From positions 189,089,344-189,153,343 of the forward strand of contig NC_080672.1 in assembly GCF_030247195.1 (NCBI RefSeq): a stretch of 64,000 nucleotides of DNA, given 5' to 3'. This stretch comes from Topomyia yanbarensis. Lineage: Eukaryota; Arthropoda; Insecta; Diptera; Culicidae. The notes beneath the pieces are model-generated. The model was not told the DNA's origin. It ran no database searches and saw nothing but the letters and a program-made list of their open reading frames with translations. Shown one piece after another: positions 21,982-35,176 of the stretch. Each line of letters opens with the position of its first letter. Within the stretch, counting starts at the first letter, position 1. Made by a program: the position numbers and the translations under genes.

Positions 21982-22715
21982 GTGTGTATGTATGTGTGTA
22001 GGTATGTATGTGTGTATGTGCATCTGTGTGTGTATGTGACCAAAAGTGTCACTCATTTTTCTCAGAGATGGCTGAACAGATTTTGACAAACTTAGTCTCA
22101 AATGAAAGGTGCAACGTTCCCATAGGCTGCTATTGAATTTCTAATGGATCCGACTTCCGGTTCCGGAATTACAGGATGATGAGTACGAACACGCAGAAAA
22201 TGTCGATTTTAATAAATTCTGCAATGAATGTATAAAGGTGAAAATTTTTCCAAAATATGACCACAACTTCTTCAATTTGTAGGATTAGGCCACTAACATC
22301 TATTCAAAGTCTCTTTGGCCATATTGGCCACCATCATCGGTTCTGGAAGCCCCGGCGGAAGTATCCAAATTCAGAATAACAGTCACATCGGATTCTCGGA
22401 GATGGGTAGACAGATTCAACCAAACTTAGTCTCAAATCAAAGCTGTTGCGCACCCGTAAATGGTTGTTAAATTTCATCCCGACTTCCGGTTCTGGAGTTA
22501 CGGGTTGTGGCGGGCGATCACATAGCAAATTGTGATTCAAACCGATACTCCGATGAAAGCAAAAAAAGGAAAAATTTCGCTAAAATGTCTCTCAAACTAC
22601 TTGAATTTGCAGTTCTAGATCACCGACACCGACCAAACTTTCGTTGGCTGCATTGACCATCATAGACGGTTCCGGAAGTGCCCGGGAAAAGCGGCCATCT
22701 TTCAAAATTAACGAA
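21982..22715 (+). repeat. Mosquito interspersed repeat, 3' half, right of R1 copy 1
   Basis: It continues 16118-16251 after the target-site duplication: TG microsatellite, TTTCTCAGAGATGGC, AAACTTAGTCTCAAATGAAAGG, a TTCCGG-rich section, then a second similar module (22390-22530). It ends at the truncated LINE 3' end at 22716. The first 15 bases (21982-21996) are the right target-site duplication of R1 copy 1. Confidence 0.75.
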
Positions 22716-24076
<1,361 letters not shown>

Positions 24077-24740
24077 GCCTTTCTCAATAGAAAGGTATAG
24101 CAATTGCTCTGAAAATCTTTTTAACCGAGGCCCGGAGGTGTTATATACTATTCGATTCAGTTCGTCGAATACTGCAAATGTCTGTGTGTGTATGTGTGTG
24201 TGTGTGTGTCTGTGTGTGAGTATGTGGCCAAAAATCTCAATTACTTTTCTCAGAGATGGCGGAACCAATTTTCACAAACTTAGTCTCAAATGAAAGGTAC
24301 AAAGTTCCCATCGGCTGCTATTGAATCTCTAATGGATCCGATTTCCGGTTCCGGAATTACAGAGTGATGAGTACGATCTCGCAGAAAATGAGGATTTTAA
24401 CAAATTCTGCAATGAATGTAAAAAGGTGAAAGTTTTTCCAAAATGTTGCCACATCTGCTTGGATTTTTAGTACTAGGTTAATAACAGCCATTCAAAGTCT
24501 CTTTGGCCACATTGGCCACCATCATCGGTTCTGGAAGTCCCGGCAGAGGAATCCAAATTCAGAATAACAGTCATAACGATTTCTCGGAGATGGCTTGACC
24601 GATTCGACCAAACTTAGTCTCAAATGGAAGGTGTTTTATCCCCGTAACTGGTTTTTAAATTTCTTCTCGATCCGACTTCCGGTTCCGGAGTTATGGGTTG
24701 TGGCGGGCGGTCACAAAGCAAATACCGATTCATAAATAAA
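24077..24740 (+). repeat. Mosquito interspersed repeat, near-complete copy
   Basis: This is the most complete copy in the window: GCCTTTCTCAATAGAAAGG at the left, CGATTCAGTTCGTCG, a TG microsatellite at 24180-24225, CTCAGAGATGGCGGAACC, AAACTTAGTCTCAAATGAAAGG, two TTCCGG modules, and a tail near GGTCACAAAGCAAA. It is non-coding. Copies of this family host two of the R1 insertions. The left end has a short inverted motif (CCTTTCTC/GAAAGG), but no matching right terminus was found, so a MITE label is not justified. Confidence 0.7.
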
Positions 24741-25014
24741 TCATAAATCATTTACATCCGGAAGTACCTGCCCGGCCCTGGTAGCCTAGGTCCATGCGTT
24801 CAGTTTCACCAATAAAAAATGACGCCTATAGACTAGACAACATGCTCCACGCCGTCAAGAGCGGGAAGTCCGGTGATATGGAAGAACTCAATTTCTTCTA
24901 ACATCTGAGCCGTATACCGAAAATTAACCCATTATTGTCCAACTTATTTTTCATGCGCCTCAAATTTTTCTGGGAAAAATGCTGATATGATTCCAGTACA
25001 ATTATTTTTGTACA
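24741..25014. other. Short spacer with no recognised gene
   Basis: Part of a 76-codon minus ORF (25128-24898) crosses it; the translation has a hydrophobic stretch but no family match. No regulatory element is recognised. Confidence 0.3.
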
Positions 25015-25036
25015 CAAAGTAGCTGATACAATAAGG
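25015..25036 (+). repeat. 22-bp target-site duplication, left
   Basis: A perfect 22-bp direct repeat of 25417-25438, starting CAAAGTAGCTGATAC and ending AATAAGG. It brackets a 380-bp insert that ends in a simple repeat. Confidence 0.85.
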
Positions 25037-25416
25037 CTAACTAAACAACTACCTAATAAAATATGCTTTATAGGTCGCATCGCTTGCTTGGAGCGAATCC
25101 TAGACCTGATACCCTTCCAAACTACCAACTCCGCGACACCTATGGAAGAGTCTGATGAATCGTCGTCCTTCCGTTAAGTAGGTGGAGCATCAACACTTCC
25201 TGTCTACCTTATCTTTTATCCTTCCCCGTGAACGATGAAGATGGGGGCGGCCGGCAATGATGGCTATCATGCTGTTGAGGTTTTAATGTGGGTAGGATAG
25301 GTATGAATTCCTACTTACCATTTCCTAAGCAACTCTTATTAGATAATCAGCAGTCAAACATGATGAAGTCAGTGTGCAATCCGCCAAAATCATCGTCACA
25401 ACACAACGCAACGCAA
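25037..25416 (+). mobile_element. 5'-truncated LINE 3' end with CAACG-type tail
   Basis: A 380-bp insert between perfect 22-bp duplications. Its right end is a short repetitive tail (ACAACACAACGCAACGCAA). A short open frame ends at a TAA near 25178 (TPMEESDESSSFR, stop), consistent with the last codons of a LINE ORF2, and is followed by about 240 bp of 3' UTR. The structure (5' truncation, repetitive tail, long duplication) is that of target-primed reverse transcription. The family was not identified; an I- or LOA-type LINE is possible. Confidence 0.65.
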
Positions 25417-25438
25417 CAAAGTAGCTGATACAATAAGG
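25417..25438 (+). repeat. 22-bp target-site duplication, right
   Basis: A perfect copy of 25015-25036, directly after the CAACG-type tail. Confidence 0.85.
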
Positions 25439-25589
25439 AACAACTAGTGGAAATTTCAGATTGATCGATTAATTAGTTACTGAGATATCGCGATCGCCAC
25501 GAATGAATTTTTTAACAAAATGCAACTTCGAGATAATCGAATTTTACTGTCGGTGCAGCGAGTCAACGGTCCAGCGTATCAAACACTAC

Positions 25590-25596
25590 ACACTGC
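25590..25596 (+). repeat. Short target-site duplication of R1 copy 2, left
   Basis: ACACTGC here and at 31288-31294 flank R1 copy 2. The left context (ACACTACACACTGC) is moderately CA-rich. Seven bases is short, so support comes mainly from the precise element ends. Confidence 0.6.
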
Positions 25597-25839
25597 TTTT
25601 TTTAACAATGGAGAAGACCTTTATGTCCTAGCCCAGTACACGTGCTATTGGTAGGGTCCAATCTACCACACGGGGTGCACTGGGGGCGTGTCGGACTCGA
25701 ATGGTGACCAGCCATTAATACCGACTAAACTCCATTGGGCTCCGCCATCATTCCTCCCAGGAACTACCTCTCGGTATTACTTCTTGGGGGATGGCTGTAC
25801 TAAATGTACTCATTCACTCTCACCCACGCGTTCATACAT

Positions 25840-26280
25840 CCTGTATGAGGCTTACTTGGGTGCTCTCTCAATCGCACTTTGATTCACTCTCAAACACTCC
25901 CACATGAGGCTGACTTTTGTGCTCACCTTTCACGTTCCATGCGAGGCTGACTTGTGTGCTCACCTTACTCATTCCTTGCTAGGCTTACTTTTGTGCTCGC
26001 CCTACTCATACCATGTGAGGCTGACTTGGGTGCTCACCCTATCACCTGATTCACTCTCAATCGTGCCACTCTATTGTACCTTTGTCACTCCCCCTGGCAT
26101 CCCATGTGGGATATTTTTCTTAGGCCCCACTTCTGACATACCATGCGAGGCTGACTTGTGTGCTCACCTTTTTCATTCCTTGCTAGACTGACTTTTGTGC
26201 TAGCCTCTACCAACCTGTGAGGCTGACTTTTATGCTCACCCTTAACATGCAGTGTGAGACTGACTTGGATGCTCACCCTT
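25840..26280 (-). repeat. 36-37 bp minisatellite in R1 copy 2 3' UTR
   Basis: The same GAGGCTGACTT...GTGCTCACC array as in copy 1, with about nine units and the same interruption in the middle. Confidence 0.85.
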
Positions 26281-26524
26281 TCACTCCTCTGCCACGCCAT
26301 GAGGCATCGATAGCTTAGTTCCAACATACTACGCTACGACCCTCCCGTCTTGGCATGAGGCAGTCCACTTATACGCCTATACATTCACTCTTCTGTCTTG
26401 CTTCGGGGTGGCTGGGTTTACCCCTTACGCGGTTGCCATTCGCTGCGCCAAACCTGCCTCGGCATGAACAGACCATTCACTCCCTTTTTTGCGCTTGTCC
26501 TTTTTCGCTCCAGCTAACCAATCA

Positions 26525-29466
26525 CTAGTTAGCCGTGCCCGTCGTCTGTTGCTCGGTTCGCCAGAATACCTGTTGCCTACTGGCAATCTGGATGGTAGCA
26601 GCCGAGACTGCGTTCCACTTCTCCACCGATTGACACATCCGCTGAATAAGGGTATCAGGGGTTGTGTCCCAGCCACAGACGTCAAGCATTGCTCTTCTTT
26701 CGACGTCGAACCGATGACATACGAACAGTATGTGTTCGGCAGTTTCATCTACACCTGGGCAGTCCGGGCAGACGGGGACCTCCGCGTGCCCGAACCTGTG
26801 GAGGTACTGACGGAAACAGCCATGGCCTGACAGGAATTGTGTCAGGTGGAAGTGAACTTCCCCATGGGGTCTTCCCACCCAGCTCGATATGCTAGGTATC
26901 AGCCGGTGAGTCCACCTACCTTTCGAGGAGTTGTCCCACTCACGCTGCCATCTGGCGACCGAGGTCGCCCTGGTGCGCTCGCGGGCTCCCCTATTTCCAC
27001 GTAGCTCAAAGCACTCCTCATCTTCCCGAATGACCAGCCCGACTGGCATCATGCTCGCTATCACGCAGGATGCATCGTGTGATACCGTGCGGTAGGCAGA
27101 TATCACTCTGAGGCACATCACGCGGTAGGTGCTCTCCAGTTTCTGTAGGTAACTGGTTACCCTCAGTGCTCTTGACCATGACGGGCCGCCGTACCTGAGA
27201 ATAGATACGGCAACGCCTGCCAGTAACCTACGTCTACTGGCGCACACCTTTGAGCTGTTGGACGTCATTCTCGATAGTGCCGCAACAGCAGTCGACGCTC
27301 TCTTGTACGTATAGTCGACATGGCTGCCGAAGGTCAGCTTGTCGTCTATAATGACTCCGAGAGACTTCAGACTTCGCTGTGAAGTGATCGCGACTTCTCC
27401 CACATGGATAACTGCATGTTGTGCCGACTTGCGGTTGTTGACGATAACTACCTCCGTCTTATGATGAGCGAGCTCCAGGCCTCTCGCGCTCATCCATTCC
27501 TCCACCGTGCTAATCGCGTGTTCTGCGGTTAGTTCTACCTCAGGAATTGATTCCCCGTAGACCTCCAAGGTTACGTCGTCGGCAAAGCCGACGATCTTGA
27601 CCCCAGGAGGGAACTTCAGTCTCAGAACCCCGTCATACATGAGGTTCCATAGCACCGGGCCTAGGATCGAGCCCTGCGGGACTCCGGCGGTAATCGGAAC
27701 CCTTTTCTGACCGGCATCGGTCTCGTATGGCAGTACGCGGTTTTGGAAGTAACTTTCCAGGATCCGGTACAGACCCACCGGTAGGCTAAGCCGGTGTAAC
27801 GAGAGCGCGATGGCATCCCAGCTTGCGCTGTTGAATGCGTTCTTCACGTCAAGTGTCACTAACGCACAGCATCGAATACCTCGCCTTTTTCTTTGGACCT
27901 CGGCAGTATTTATCACTGAGTTGAGAGCGTCCACTGTGGACTTACCCTTCCGAAAGCCAAACTGGTTGCTTGACAGACCGTCCGTACCTTCCGCGTACGG
28001 GGTGAGCCTGTTGAGGATGATCCTCTCAAGCAGTTTGCCAGTCGTGTCTATCAGACAGATTGGTCTGTACGCCGATGGGTCGCCTGGCGGCTTCCCGGGC
28101 TTCGGCAACAGCACCAGTTTCTGCCTTTTCCATCTATCGGGGAAACGGCACTCGTCAAGGCATCTCTGCATAGCTAGCCTGAACATGTTCGGGTTCGCTA
28201 TGATCGCTGCCTTGAGAGCGTTGTTCGGAACTCCATCCGGCCCTGGACTTGTTCATTGCTAGGGATTTAGCCACTGCGAGTAGTTCTTCATTCGTGACTG
28301 GAGCCACCATTTCGGCCGTGCCCGCACTGTCTCGTAGTGCAGGTGGCCAGGGGCTTGTGGCTCGAGACGGGAAGAGTACTTCGTTAATCGTTGCCAACCG
28401 GTCCGGAGACCGTTCTGGGAGTGAGGAGCCCCCTTTGCTCTTGGCCATCACAATCCGGTAGGCGTCACCCCACGGATTCGCGTTGGCACTCTCACACAGG
28501 TTGTCGAAACACGCTCTCTTGCTGCTTTTAATAGCCTTGTTAAGGGATAATTTCGCAGCTCGAAACACTTCACGGCGGTTCTCTCTTGCATCCTCGGTGC
28601 GAGCTCTTTGCATCCTACGTCTAGCTCTGAGGCAGGCTGACCGTAGAGCTGCAATCTCGACACTCCACCAGTATACCGGGCATCTACCGTTTACCGTCGC
28701 ACGCGCGTGATAGAACAGCTACCAGCGCATCCCCGCTTAGACTGTCGGTGTTGGCCTCCAGTCCCAGGGCCGCGGTGAAAGCTTCGCTGTCGAAGTGATT
28801 GGACTTCCACCCGCGTACCTGACAGGGATCTCCCGCCCTCGGATGCTGCACACCATAGTTGATCTTAAAGCGGATTGCTAAATGATCGCTATGGGTGTAG
28901 CCTTCGTCTACCCTCCATTCCATGCCTGGAGCCAGACTCGGGCTGGCAAAGGTCACATCAATCCACGCCTCCACTCCGTTTCTACGGAATGTACTAGCGG
29001 AGCCATTATTAGCTAGCACAGTATCGAGTTTCGCAAGCGCTTCCATTAGCGCTTGACCCCTGCTATTTGTACAGCGGCTGCCCCACTCCACTGCCCAAGC
29101 GTTAAAGTCTCCCGCTATTACTACCGATTTCCGGCCCACTAGGTCCGACGAGAGCCTGTCGATCATCTGGAAGAACTGTTCTATTGGCCACCTTGGTGGG
29201 GCGTAGCAGCTGCAATAGAACACACCATTGATCTTGGCAATTGCCACACCCTCGGCGGAGGGGTGTATTACCTCTTGAACCGGGAACCGTCCCGTTGTAC
29301 AGATTGCCACCATTCCAGACCCGTCCGACACCCAATTGCCGTTGCCGGCAGGGATGCTGTACGGGTCTGATAAGAGAGCGACATCTGTCCTCGACTCTGA
29401 GACCGACTGCCACAGCAGCTGTTGGGCTGCTGCACAATGGTTAAGATTTAGCTGTGTGACTCTCAC
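26525..29466 (-). pseudogene. R1-clade ORF2, copy 2, frameshifted
   Basis: Three open pieces: 29466-28684 (endonuclease domain, 260 codons), 28613-28155 (linker), and 28186-26525 (RT and C-terminal zinc domain, 553 codons). A 2-bp deletion near 28246, in the codons before APGPDGVPNN, and a deletion of about 27 bp near 28690 break the frame. A further 6-bp in-frame deletion near 27897 removes two residues. The catalytic FADD is still present. It encodes no complete polymerase. Confidence 0.92.
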
Positions 29467-30940
29467 GGCTTCTTCTTATTTAACTCGCCGAAGGGACACG
29501 AAGGTCCGCCCATAGCATGTTTATGGGCTTGCTTCTTAGCGGTGCAGATAAGGCACTTGTATGCCTTACTGCACCCCCGCTCTTTATGTCCCTCCTCGCC
29601 GCAGCGACGACATAATTTGCTCCTATCTATGCCTTTGCATTCGTATGCTTTGTGGCCAGACTCAAGGCACCGATAGCACCTATCCACTGAAGGCGGTTGG
29701 GGTATACTAATAGGGCATACCGACCAGCCGATCTTCAGCTTCCCTTTCTCGGTTACCTTTTTGGCATCCGCATTCAGTAACCTGAGGTAGGCTACTTGGG
29801 TGCCAGAGGGTCCACCTCTCAATCGCACAGAGGCCCGCTCGATTGTGACGTCGCAGTGCTCCTTAACAGCTGCGACGACGTCTTCTGCGGTCGTGAACTC
29901 GTCCAAGTGCTTGCACTGGAGAGTTGTTTCCGCACCTAGCGACCTGATTTGGGCGCCCTCACCAAGGACCTCTTGGGCCAAGGCCTTGTATACTGCACTT
30001 GATTGTGCGCCTCGCTTCAGCACCAGAAGCATCTCTCCCGTGTTGGTGCGTCTTACGCTACGCACATCCTGCCCAAGGGCCGAGAGGCTTTCGGCCTGCT
30101 TCATCGATTTAAGGACATCGGCGTATTTGTCCTTGTCGGTTTTTAACCACAAGGCTACGCCACTGTCCTTGGCCTTCTTCGCAGGCCGCGGTACCTCCGG
30201 TTTCGGTGCCGGCTTTTTCTTGGTGACCAGCGTCCAGGGGTTTGAGCCCCCCTGCCCCGATCGTGCCGGGTTGCTGGTACCATCGCTCTCCACCGCGAGG
30301 TCACTCTCGCCCTCGCTTACCTCGCCCAAACGGCGTTTGACCTTAACGGTTGCACGCCGAGTGGTGTCGGTTTTAACACCCTCGCCTGGCGACTTCCTAG
30401 GGCGCTTCGCGTTCGATGCCGTCTTGCGATTGCCCTTGCCCTTGCCTTTTCCCTTCGAGGGGAACTCGGCCGCTGCTTCAAGCGACGTGGCTGCTCCATA
30501 GAAGGTGAAGGGCACTGTCTGAGTGCCCGTATCGACCTTCTCTTTTCCCTCCTTCTTGGAGGCCACTGTCTGGGTTTCTCTGTTGCACTTCTCCCGACAT
30601 TCCACCCTCTTGGCATAAGCCTGCTGTTTCTGTCTTGCGACACGAACAGTTTTTCGGAGTTCCAGGAGACTCTGTTTTAACTCCTTGCTTATATTTTGCT
30701 TTGCGCTAGTGTACTCGATTATTGCATCGAGCTGCTCCACCACTTTGCGCATCGCCGATAATGGCCCCTCCGGTGCGTTGGTAGGGCTATTGCCTACCGC
30801 TGCAGGGGGTTACTGGTGCTTTCAGATGCAGCACTCATCGCTCCACTACTCTCCCCACGGGGGGGAGACCTCGCCAAACCACCTCTAGCGAAGGGGTTTG
30901 GCACCTCCGACTGTTTATTTTTATTTTTTGTTAACTCCAT
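29463..30940 (-). pseudogene. R1-clade ORF1, copy 2, frameshifted
   Basis: An open frame covers 30752-29463 (429 codons) and includes all three zinc knuckles. A single-base loss near 30810 separates it from the N-terminal codons up to about 30940. The first of the two start codons of copy 1 is also mutated. The remaining long frame could still make an N-truncated gag-like protein. Confidence 0.88.
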
Positions 30941-31287
30941 GTAAAATCCCACGAGTAGCGCGAGAAATAAATGTCCGCCACGCCAGAGCTCCGCATTAGC
31001 GTGGTAAGGGACGCTTACTGTGGGGGTTGCCCAGGTACCCGACAGGCTCCGTTAACGATCGAGCATCTTTTTCACCCCCTCGATCACTCATCCCTCGGCA
31101 CGGGTCGCTTCACGCCTTGGAATTGGGGTTATGACCTACCTTGCTTTACGTGGTGACCTCGGCCCAGATCATCACAACCATCCTCCTTTACCAGGGCTTT
31201 GGACCTGTAGCTCTGGTTCTCAATAGTTCCATGTACGTATATTATTACAGACATGCCACTATTGAGATCCGTCATTCGCTAGCGCCT

Positions 31288-33636
31288 ACACTGCCTACGA
31301 GTGGTCAATGGGTAGCGGTCTATGAATAGCTGTAATTCAAGTTGTAGTATTCCGATTTTAATGAAATTTTGAGAAAATTTTCCTCAGCGTATGTAATTTT
31401 AGAATATCTAATGTACCAAAAATCGATTTTTTTCATCATGACAAAAATGTGTAACACCTTAAGGGAAAATTTAATAAAAACAAAATATAAACACCGGTTT
31501 AACCACTCTAACTTCTCTAAACGCATTCTGCAAGAGTATATGAACAATATTAACTCATTGTTAATGCCTTTTCTGCGTTATTGGTAGAATGATAGGAGTT
31601 ATTCTTAGAATTTACTATATATGGTAGGTTGGGAAACAATGAGTTAAGTTTCAGATCCACGATCCGCACGCGATCATCCAAGCACACGCGAATATGCGAA
31701 TGGACACATGGTTATAAAAACGAATTTATACACGTGAAGTTACATACAGCAACATACAAAACGAATTTATACACGTGAAGTTAGCACACCCGACATACAA
31801 ACGTCCACGCGATCGAACACGTTAACACATAAACGCTCGAGATTTCCAGTCTCCCGCTTCGTCCGTTATGTCTAGGATGTATGAAATTCGCTAGCCAGCA
31901 CCCTCGGCCCTAGCAGCTTATATAGGGATAAAAAACAACAACAGGACTGGAAACTCTGTCCAGAATCTGGAGACAGTAACATCAACACTTTTTACGGGTA
32001 AGTTAAGTTCTATATCTACTTCTATATTGAATTCCCTATTTTCGTACGGTCAATCAGGATTCTATATATCTAATTGAGTTTGTTCCAGTATAGAGTTTCA
32101 ATTTTAAGTCAAATATACTCTACAAGATGCTGATGGAAAATGAGGTTGATTGAAGTTTATAGAATGAGCGAAGCAATGAAAAAAATTGTTCCTCTGTGCT
32201 ATAATACCCAGCAACTTGGCAATGTGTACTAATTTCGTACCGTCAAACGGGGTAACTTGCAACACTTCAACATGTTTCTGTTCAGATGAATTTAACAACG
32301 CTAATAATAATGTTTACAATTTAGCACTATACCTGCAGGGATGTAATACACCTAAGAGCAAATAAAGAGAAGAATAAAAAACGCTGTTTGCACTTTTAAT
32401 GTGAACCACCGCTCTTCTCTTTCACAATAAAACTCTTCACTCCGATGTGTGTTGCTCCCATACGTGCATTCTACTCCATGGCTGCATACCTCAAAGAGTA
32501 GAAATAAGTGTGAATTTTGGTCCCACACGCACGAAGGCAGAGAATGCAACCAGAAACATTTTAAAAGCGTTCTTCCGATCAATCTTTATCTGAATTGTAG
32601 TTTCATTCGCCTTCCTACCTGCTTGCCAGTGAGGGGAGGCACAAAAGAGTGGCTCTTCAAAGTGACTCTTTGCGCGAAATTGTGCAGCTCTTGGTGCACG
32701 AATCTTTCTCTTTTTCGTTTTCAAGCTTCTCTTTGTGCGGTGGTTCTGCACATTGCAGTGTTTTTGTGCTGCTCTATTTTTCATCGATGTTTTTCGCTCT
32801 TTGTACACATTGTGTGAGCAAATAACAAGCCTGTATACCTGTCATATGTTGGCATATGTTAAAAATTATTAGACTGATAAAACATATACATACATATATA
32901 CAGATACAATTTCACTTTAAAAATGTAAAGTTAAAAATATGTGTTTCACTTACCAGAAAGGTTTGACAAAAAAGTTCTATATGTCAAACATTGATGTATG
33001 TACCATAGAACAGTGGTCGCCATGGTACCGAAAAGGTGCGATTAATTAATTGTGCTCTAGGAGTTGTGTGGTGGATACTAGGGGCAGATCACTCTAGGAA
33101 TGTATAACAAATTTGCATCAAATTAGAAAAAATACATTTAATTTCCATTTTTGCATCTACTTTGCACTCCCTCGCATAAAAGTTTGTTTAACAATCGTCC
33201 TACGCTGAACCACTTTGTTCGACGTTGTGTTGAATATAGGGCTAGTTTTTTGTAGGGTTTTGACGTCTTACACGCAACGCAAAATACATTGCACGCAACG
33301 CAAAATACATTTTGAATTTCTATTTAGTGGAAAGAAATGCATTTAATTTCGCTGATTTTTCAAAATGCATCACAAGTGATCTGCCTCTAGGGTGGATATC
33401 AACCTACGTTTATTGGAAACATAAGCATTCCACATACACATCCCGTCGCGAAGCGACTAAAGAAGGCGTCAGCATAATCGAGTCTACTGCGCGACAACGG
33501 TTATGCTGACCATATCAAAAAGTGTCATGTAGGCACCACATACTGTAGCTCCATAGGAACACAAAGAGAAATAAAAATTCATTCCTAGTTAAACTTTCAG
33601 CTGTGATATATTTCGAACGCTCCGTAACACATGGCA
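31288..33636. other. AT-rich stretch, no recognised gene; small direct and inverted repeats
   Basis: No gene is recognised. 31716-31783 holds two copies of a 26-bp word containing CACGTG at 41-bp spacing. At about 31916 there is a TATA-like TTATATAGGG, followed near 31998 by a textbook donor-like ACGGGTAAGT; the pair could be a promoter and first exon of a lost gene or LTR, but no downstream exon is seen. 32390-32800 contains ORFs on both strands (122 and 105 codons) over an apparently inverted-repetitive sequence with GAACCACCGC at both ends. The 5' LTR of the downstream Ty3-type element should end about 33636, but its start could not be placed. Confidence 0.35.
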
Positions 33637-33652
33637 TGGCGATCCTGCCAGG
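33637..33652 (+). promoter_or_regulatory. Candidate primer-binding site of Ty3/mdg1-like element
   Basis: TGGCGATCCTGCCAGG matches, at about 13 of 16 positions, the tRNA-Arg primer-binding site that I know for 412/mdg1-type elements. It sits just upstream of the element's small first ORF, where a primer-binding site belongs. The upstream LTR was not delimited. Confidence 0.45.
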
Positions 33653-33692
33653 AGCCGTTTTGGTACAAGTAATATAATTGAAAAAAGTGAAG

Positions 33693-33896
33693 ATGGGCTG
33701 GTTCTCGGCAGACGAGATCGTCGCCACCCCAGCCGCGGGAAACACATTAAACCCACAATATATATCGTTATGTGTTCTCGCAGGGGTAGCCGTTGGCTAC
33801 CTACTAGTAAAAAGTGTAGTGAAATTACATCAACAGCACACCGAGATGATCTCGGAACGGGCCGCGCGACGCATCTCCGCGCAGGTGCAAGTCTAA
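33693..33896 (+). CDS. Small single-pass membrane protein of LTR element
   Basis: 67 codons from MGWFSADEIV; an in-frame ATG five codons upstream gives a 72-residue version. A hydrophobic segment (YISLCVLAGVAVGYLLVKSV, about residues 24-43) would span a membrane. The tail is basic. Short MGWF-type ORFs ahead of gag occur in some insect Ty3-type elements; their function is not established. It is the only unbroken frame of this element. Confidence 0.5.
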   Translation: MGWFSADEIVATPAAGNTLNPQYISLCVLAGVAVGYLLVKSVVKLHQQHTEMISERAARRISAQVQV

Positions 33897-34844
33897 TTAA
33901 ATTTGCAACCTTAATCGGTGGTAAAAGCTGAATAAATTAGTTGGGACATCATGTAGAAGTTGAGTGTGGCTTTGTTAGAAGAATGGAACCCGAATAACAT
34001 GTGTATTATTTTAGCCAATGAAACGAACAAATCTATACCCAAGTGAAATGAACAAATCTATACCGTAAGCAGTTTCAATGGACAAGCATATCAAAGTTTG
34101 GCTAGAAATTTTAAGCCTACTGTTATCGTTTCTACTGTCTCCGTGGAGCAAAGAAATCCTTCGTGAAAAGTGTTTTTTCAACTTCGTGGTTTTCAGTCCG
34201 CAGAGCAGAAAGTGATCCGAGGAAGAAAGAGCAAAGGTTTCCTTGGCCTAATAATTGATGTGGGGCAGAAAATACTACAATACTACACCCGTGATGATGG
34301 AATGGAACAAGGAAGCAACACAAAAGTCATAAACCGATATGAGCAAAACCGAGGTAGGGTAAAGTGCCTTTTTTCACCATACTAATCAGGGTGCCTCACT
34401 AATTTATTAATTTTTCGGCCTACAATCAATGGAATGCGTAAAAATTGCCATCAACAGCTTTGCTTCGTTGTTAACAACCAATATAATAACACAAAAGCGC
34501 TGAAAACAGTGAAATTTTCGTGTTTGAGCTCAACGAAAACTCGAATCGAAAGCCTCTATTGTTGCGCTACCATTTGACTCAATGCGTTGAACAAAGATGG
34601 CAGACACTGCTCTAACCAACGGCTTCAAATGGGTAGGGTGATAATAGAAACATGGCGAAAATGGGCTCATCACCCTATAATTCATTGAATCTAATCTTTT
34701 TATAGTGCTTGTTTAATTTAAAGAAACGTAGAGGAATGTGTTCGGTTGTCGGCACACTTTTGTTTTTGGCTCACAACATTACTGCAATTGAACAACATAA
34801 GGAATAAGAATACCAATGGAAAGCTAGATGCCTTAGCTAATAAC
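33897..34844. other. Non-coding leader / inserted sequence
   Basis: No gene is recognised. Near 34352 GTAGGGTAAAGTG may be the left end of a non-autonomous DNA element whose right end could be the CCACTTTCCCC at 35868-35878; the termini match only weakly. A 71-codon plus ORF (34170-34385) is not credited. Confidence 0.35.
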
Positions 34845-35176
34845 TTTTTTTACGTTTTAACGACATTCAATTAGCTAGAGATTTCTGGGTAGGGAAAGTT
34901 GTCACGGTAAAGATAGATACGTCTACCTTTATCAGGACACATGTTAGTGAACTCGGGTGATTCGTAGTTATTCTGCCTAAGCTCGACCCTCATTAACAGA
35001 AGGCAAAAATAAAGCCCGTACGATATAAAGCCTGTTCTAATGACCCTGCCACTTCTAGTTTTCCGATCTGTTTACTTCACATCCTTGCTCTCACTTGAGT
35101 ACTATGGCTCTAAGTTTCATAACTTTCCCTACCCAGTAATCTCTAGCTAATTGAATGTCGTTAAAACGTAAAAAAA
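34845..35176. mobile_element. 332-bp MITE-like element with 56-bp inverted ends
   Basis: 34845-34900 and 35121-35176 are reverse complements with a single mismatch over 56 bp (TTTTTTTACGTTTTAACGAC at the outer end). The 220-bp middle has no ORF. No clear target duplication flanks it. Long, near-perfect terminal repeats and small size are characteristic of MITEs or foldback elements. Confidence 0.7.

Larger units (their letters stand above)
25597..31287 (-). mobile_element. R1-clade non-LTR retrotransposon, copy 2 (broken)
   Basis: Full-length on the minus strand, with the same parts as copy 1: 5' UTR, ORF1, ORF2, minisatellite 3' UTR and a short poly(A) (the T run at 25597-25603). Several small deletions disrupt both ORFs. 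Similarity to copy 1 is above 95% by eye over long stretches, so insertion was recent. Confidence 0.92.

Noticed and set aside
31910..32010. TATA-like box plus strong splice-donor sequence
   Set aside because: Individually plausible, but no downstream acceptor, exon or coding sequence was found, so no gene is called.
32449..32817. 122-codon plus ORF with cysteines
   Set aside because: An ORF of similar size overlaps on the other strand (32808-32491), and the region is repeat-like, with no start context, motif or splice support.
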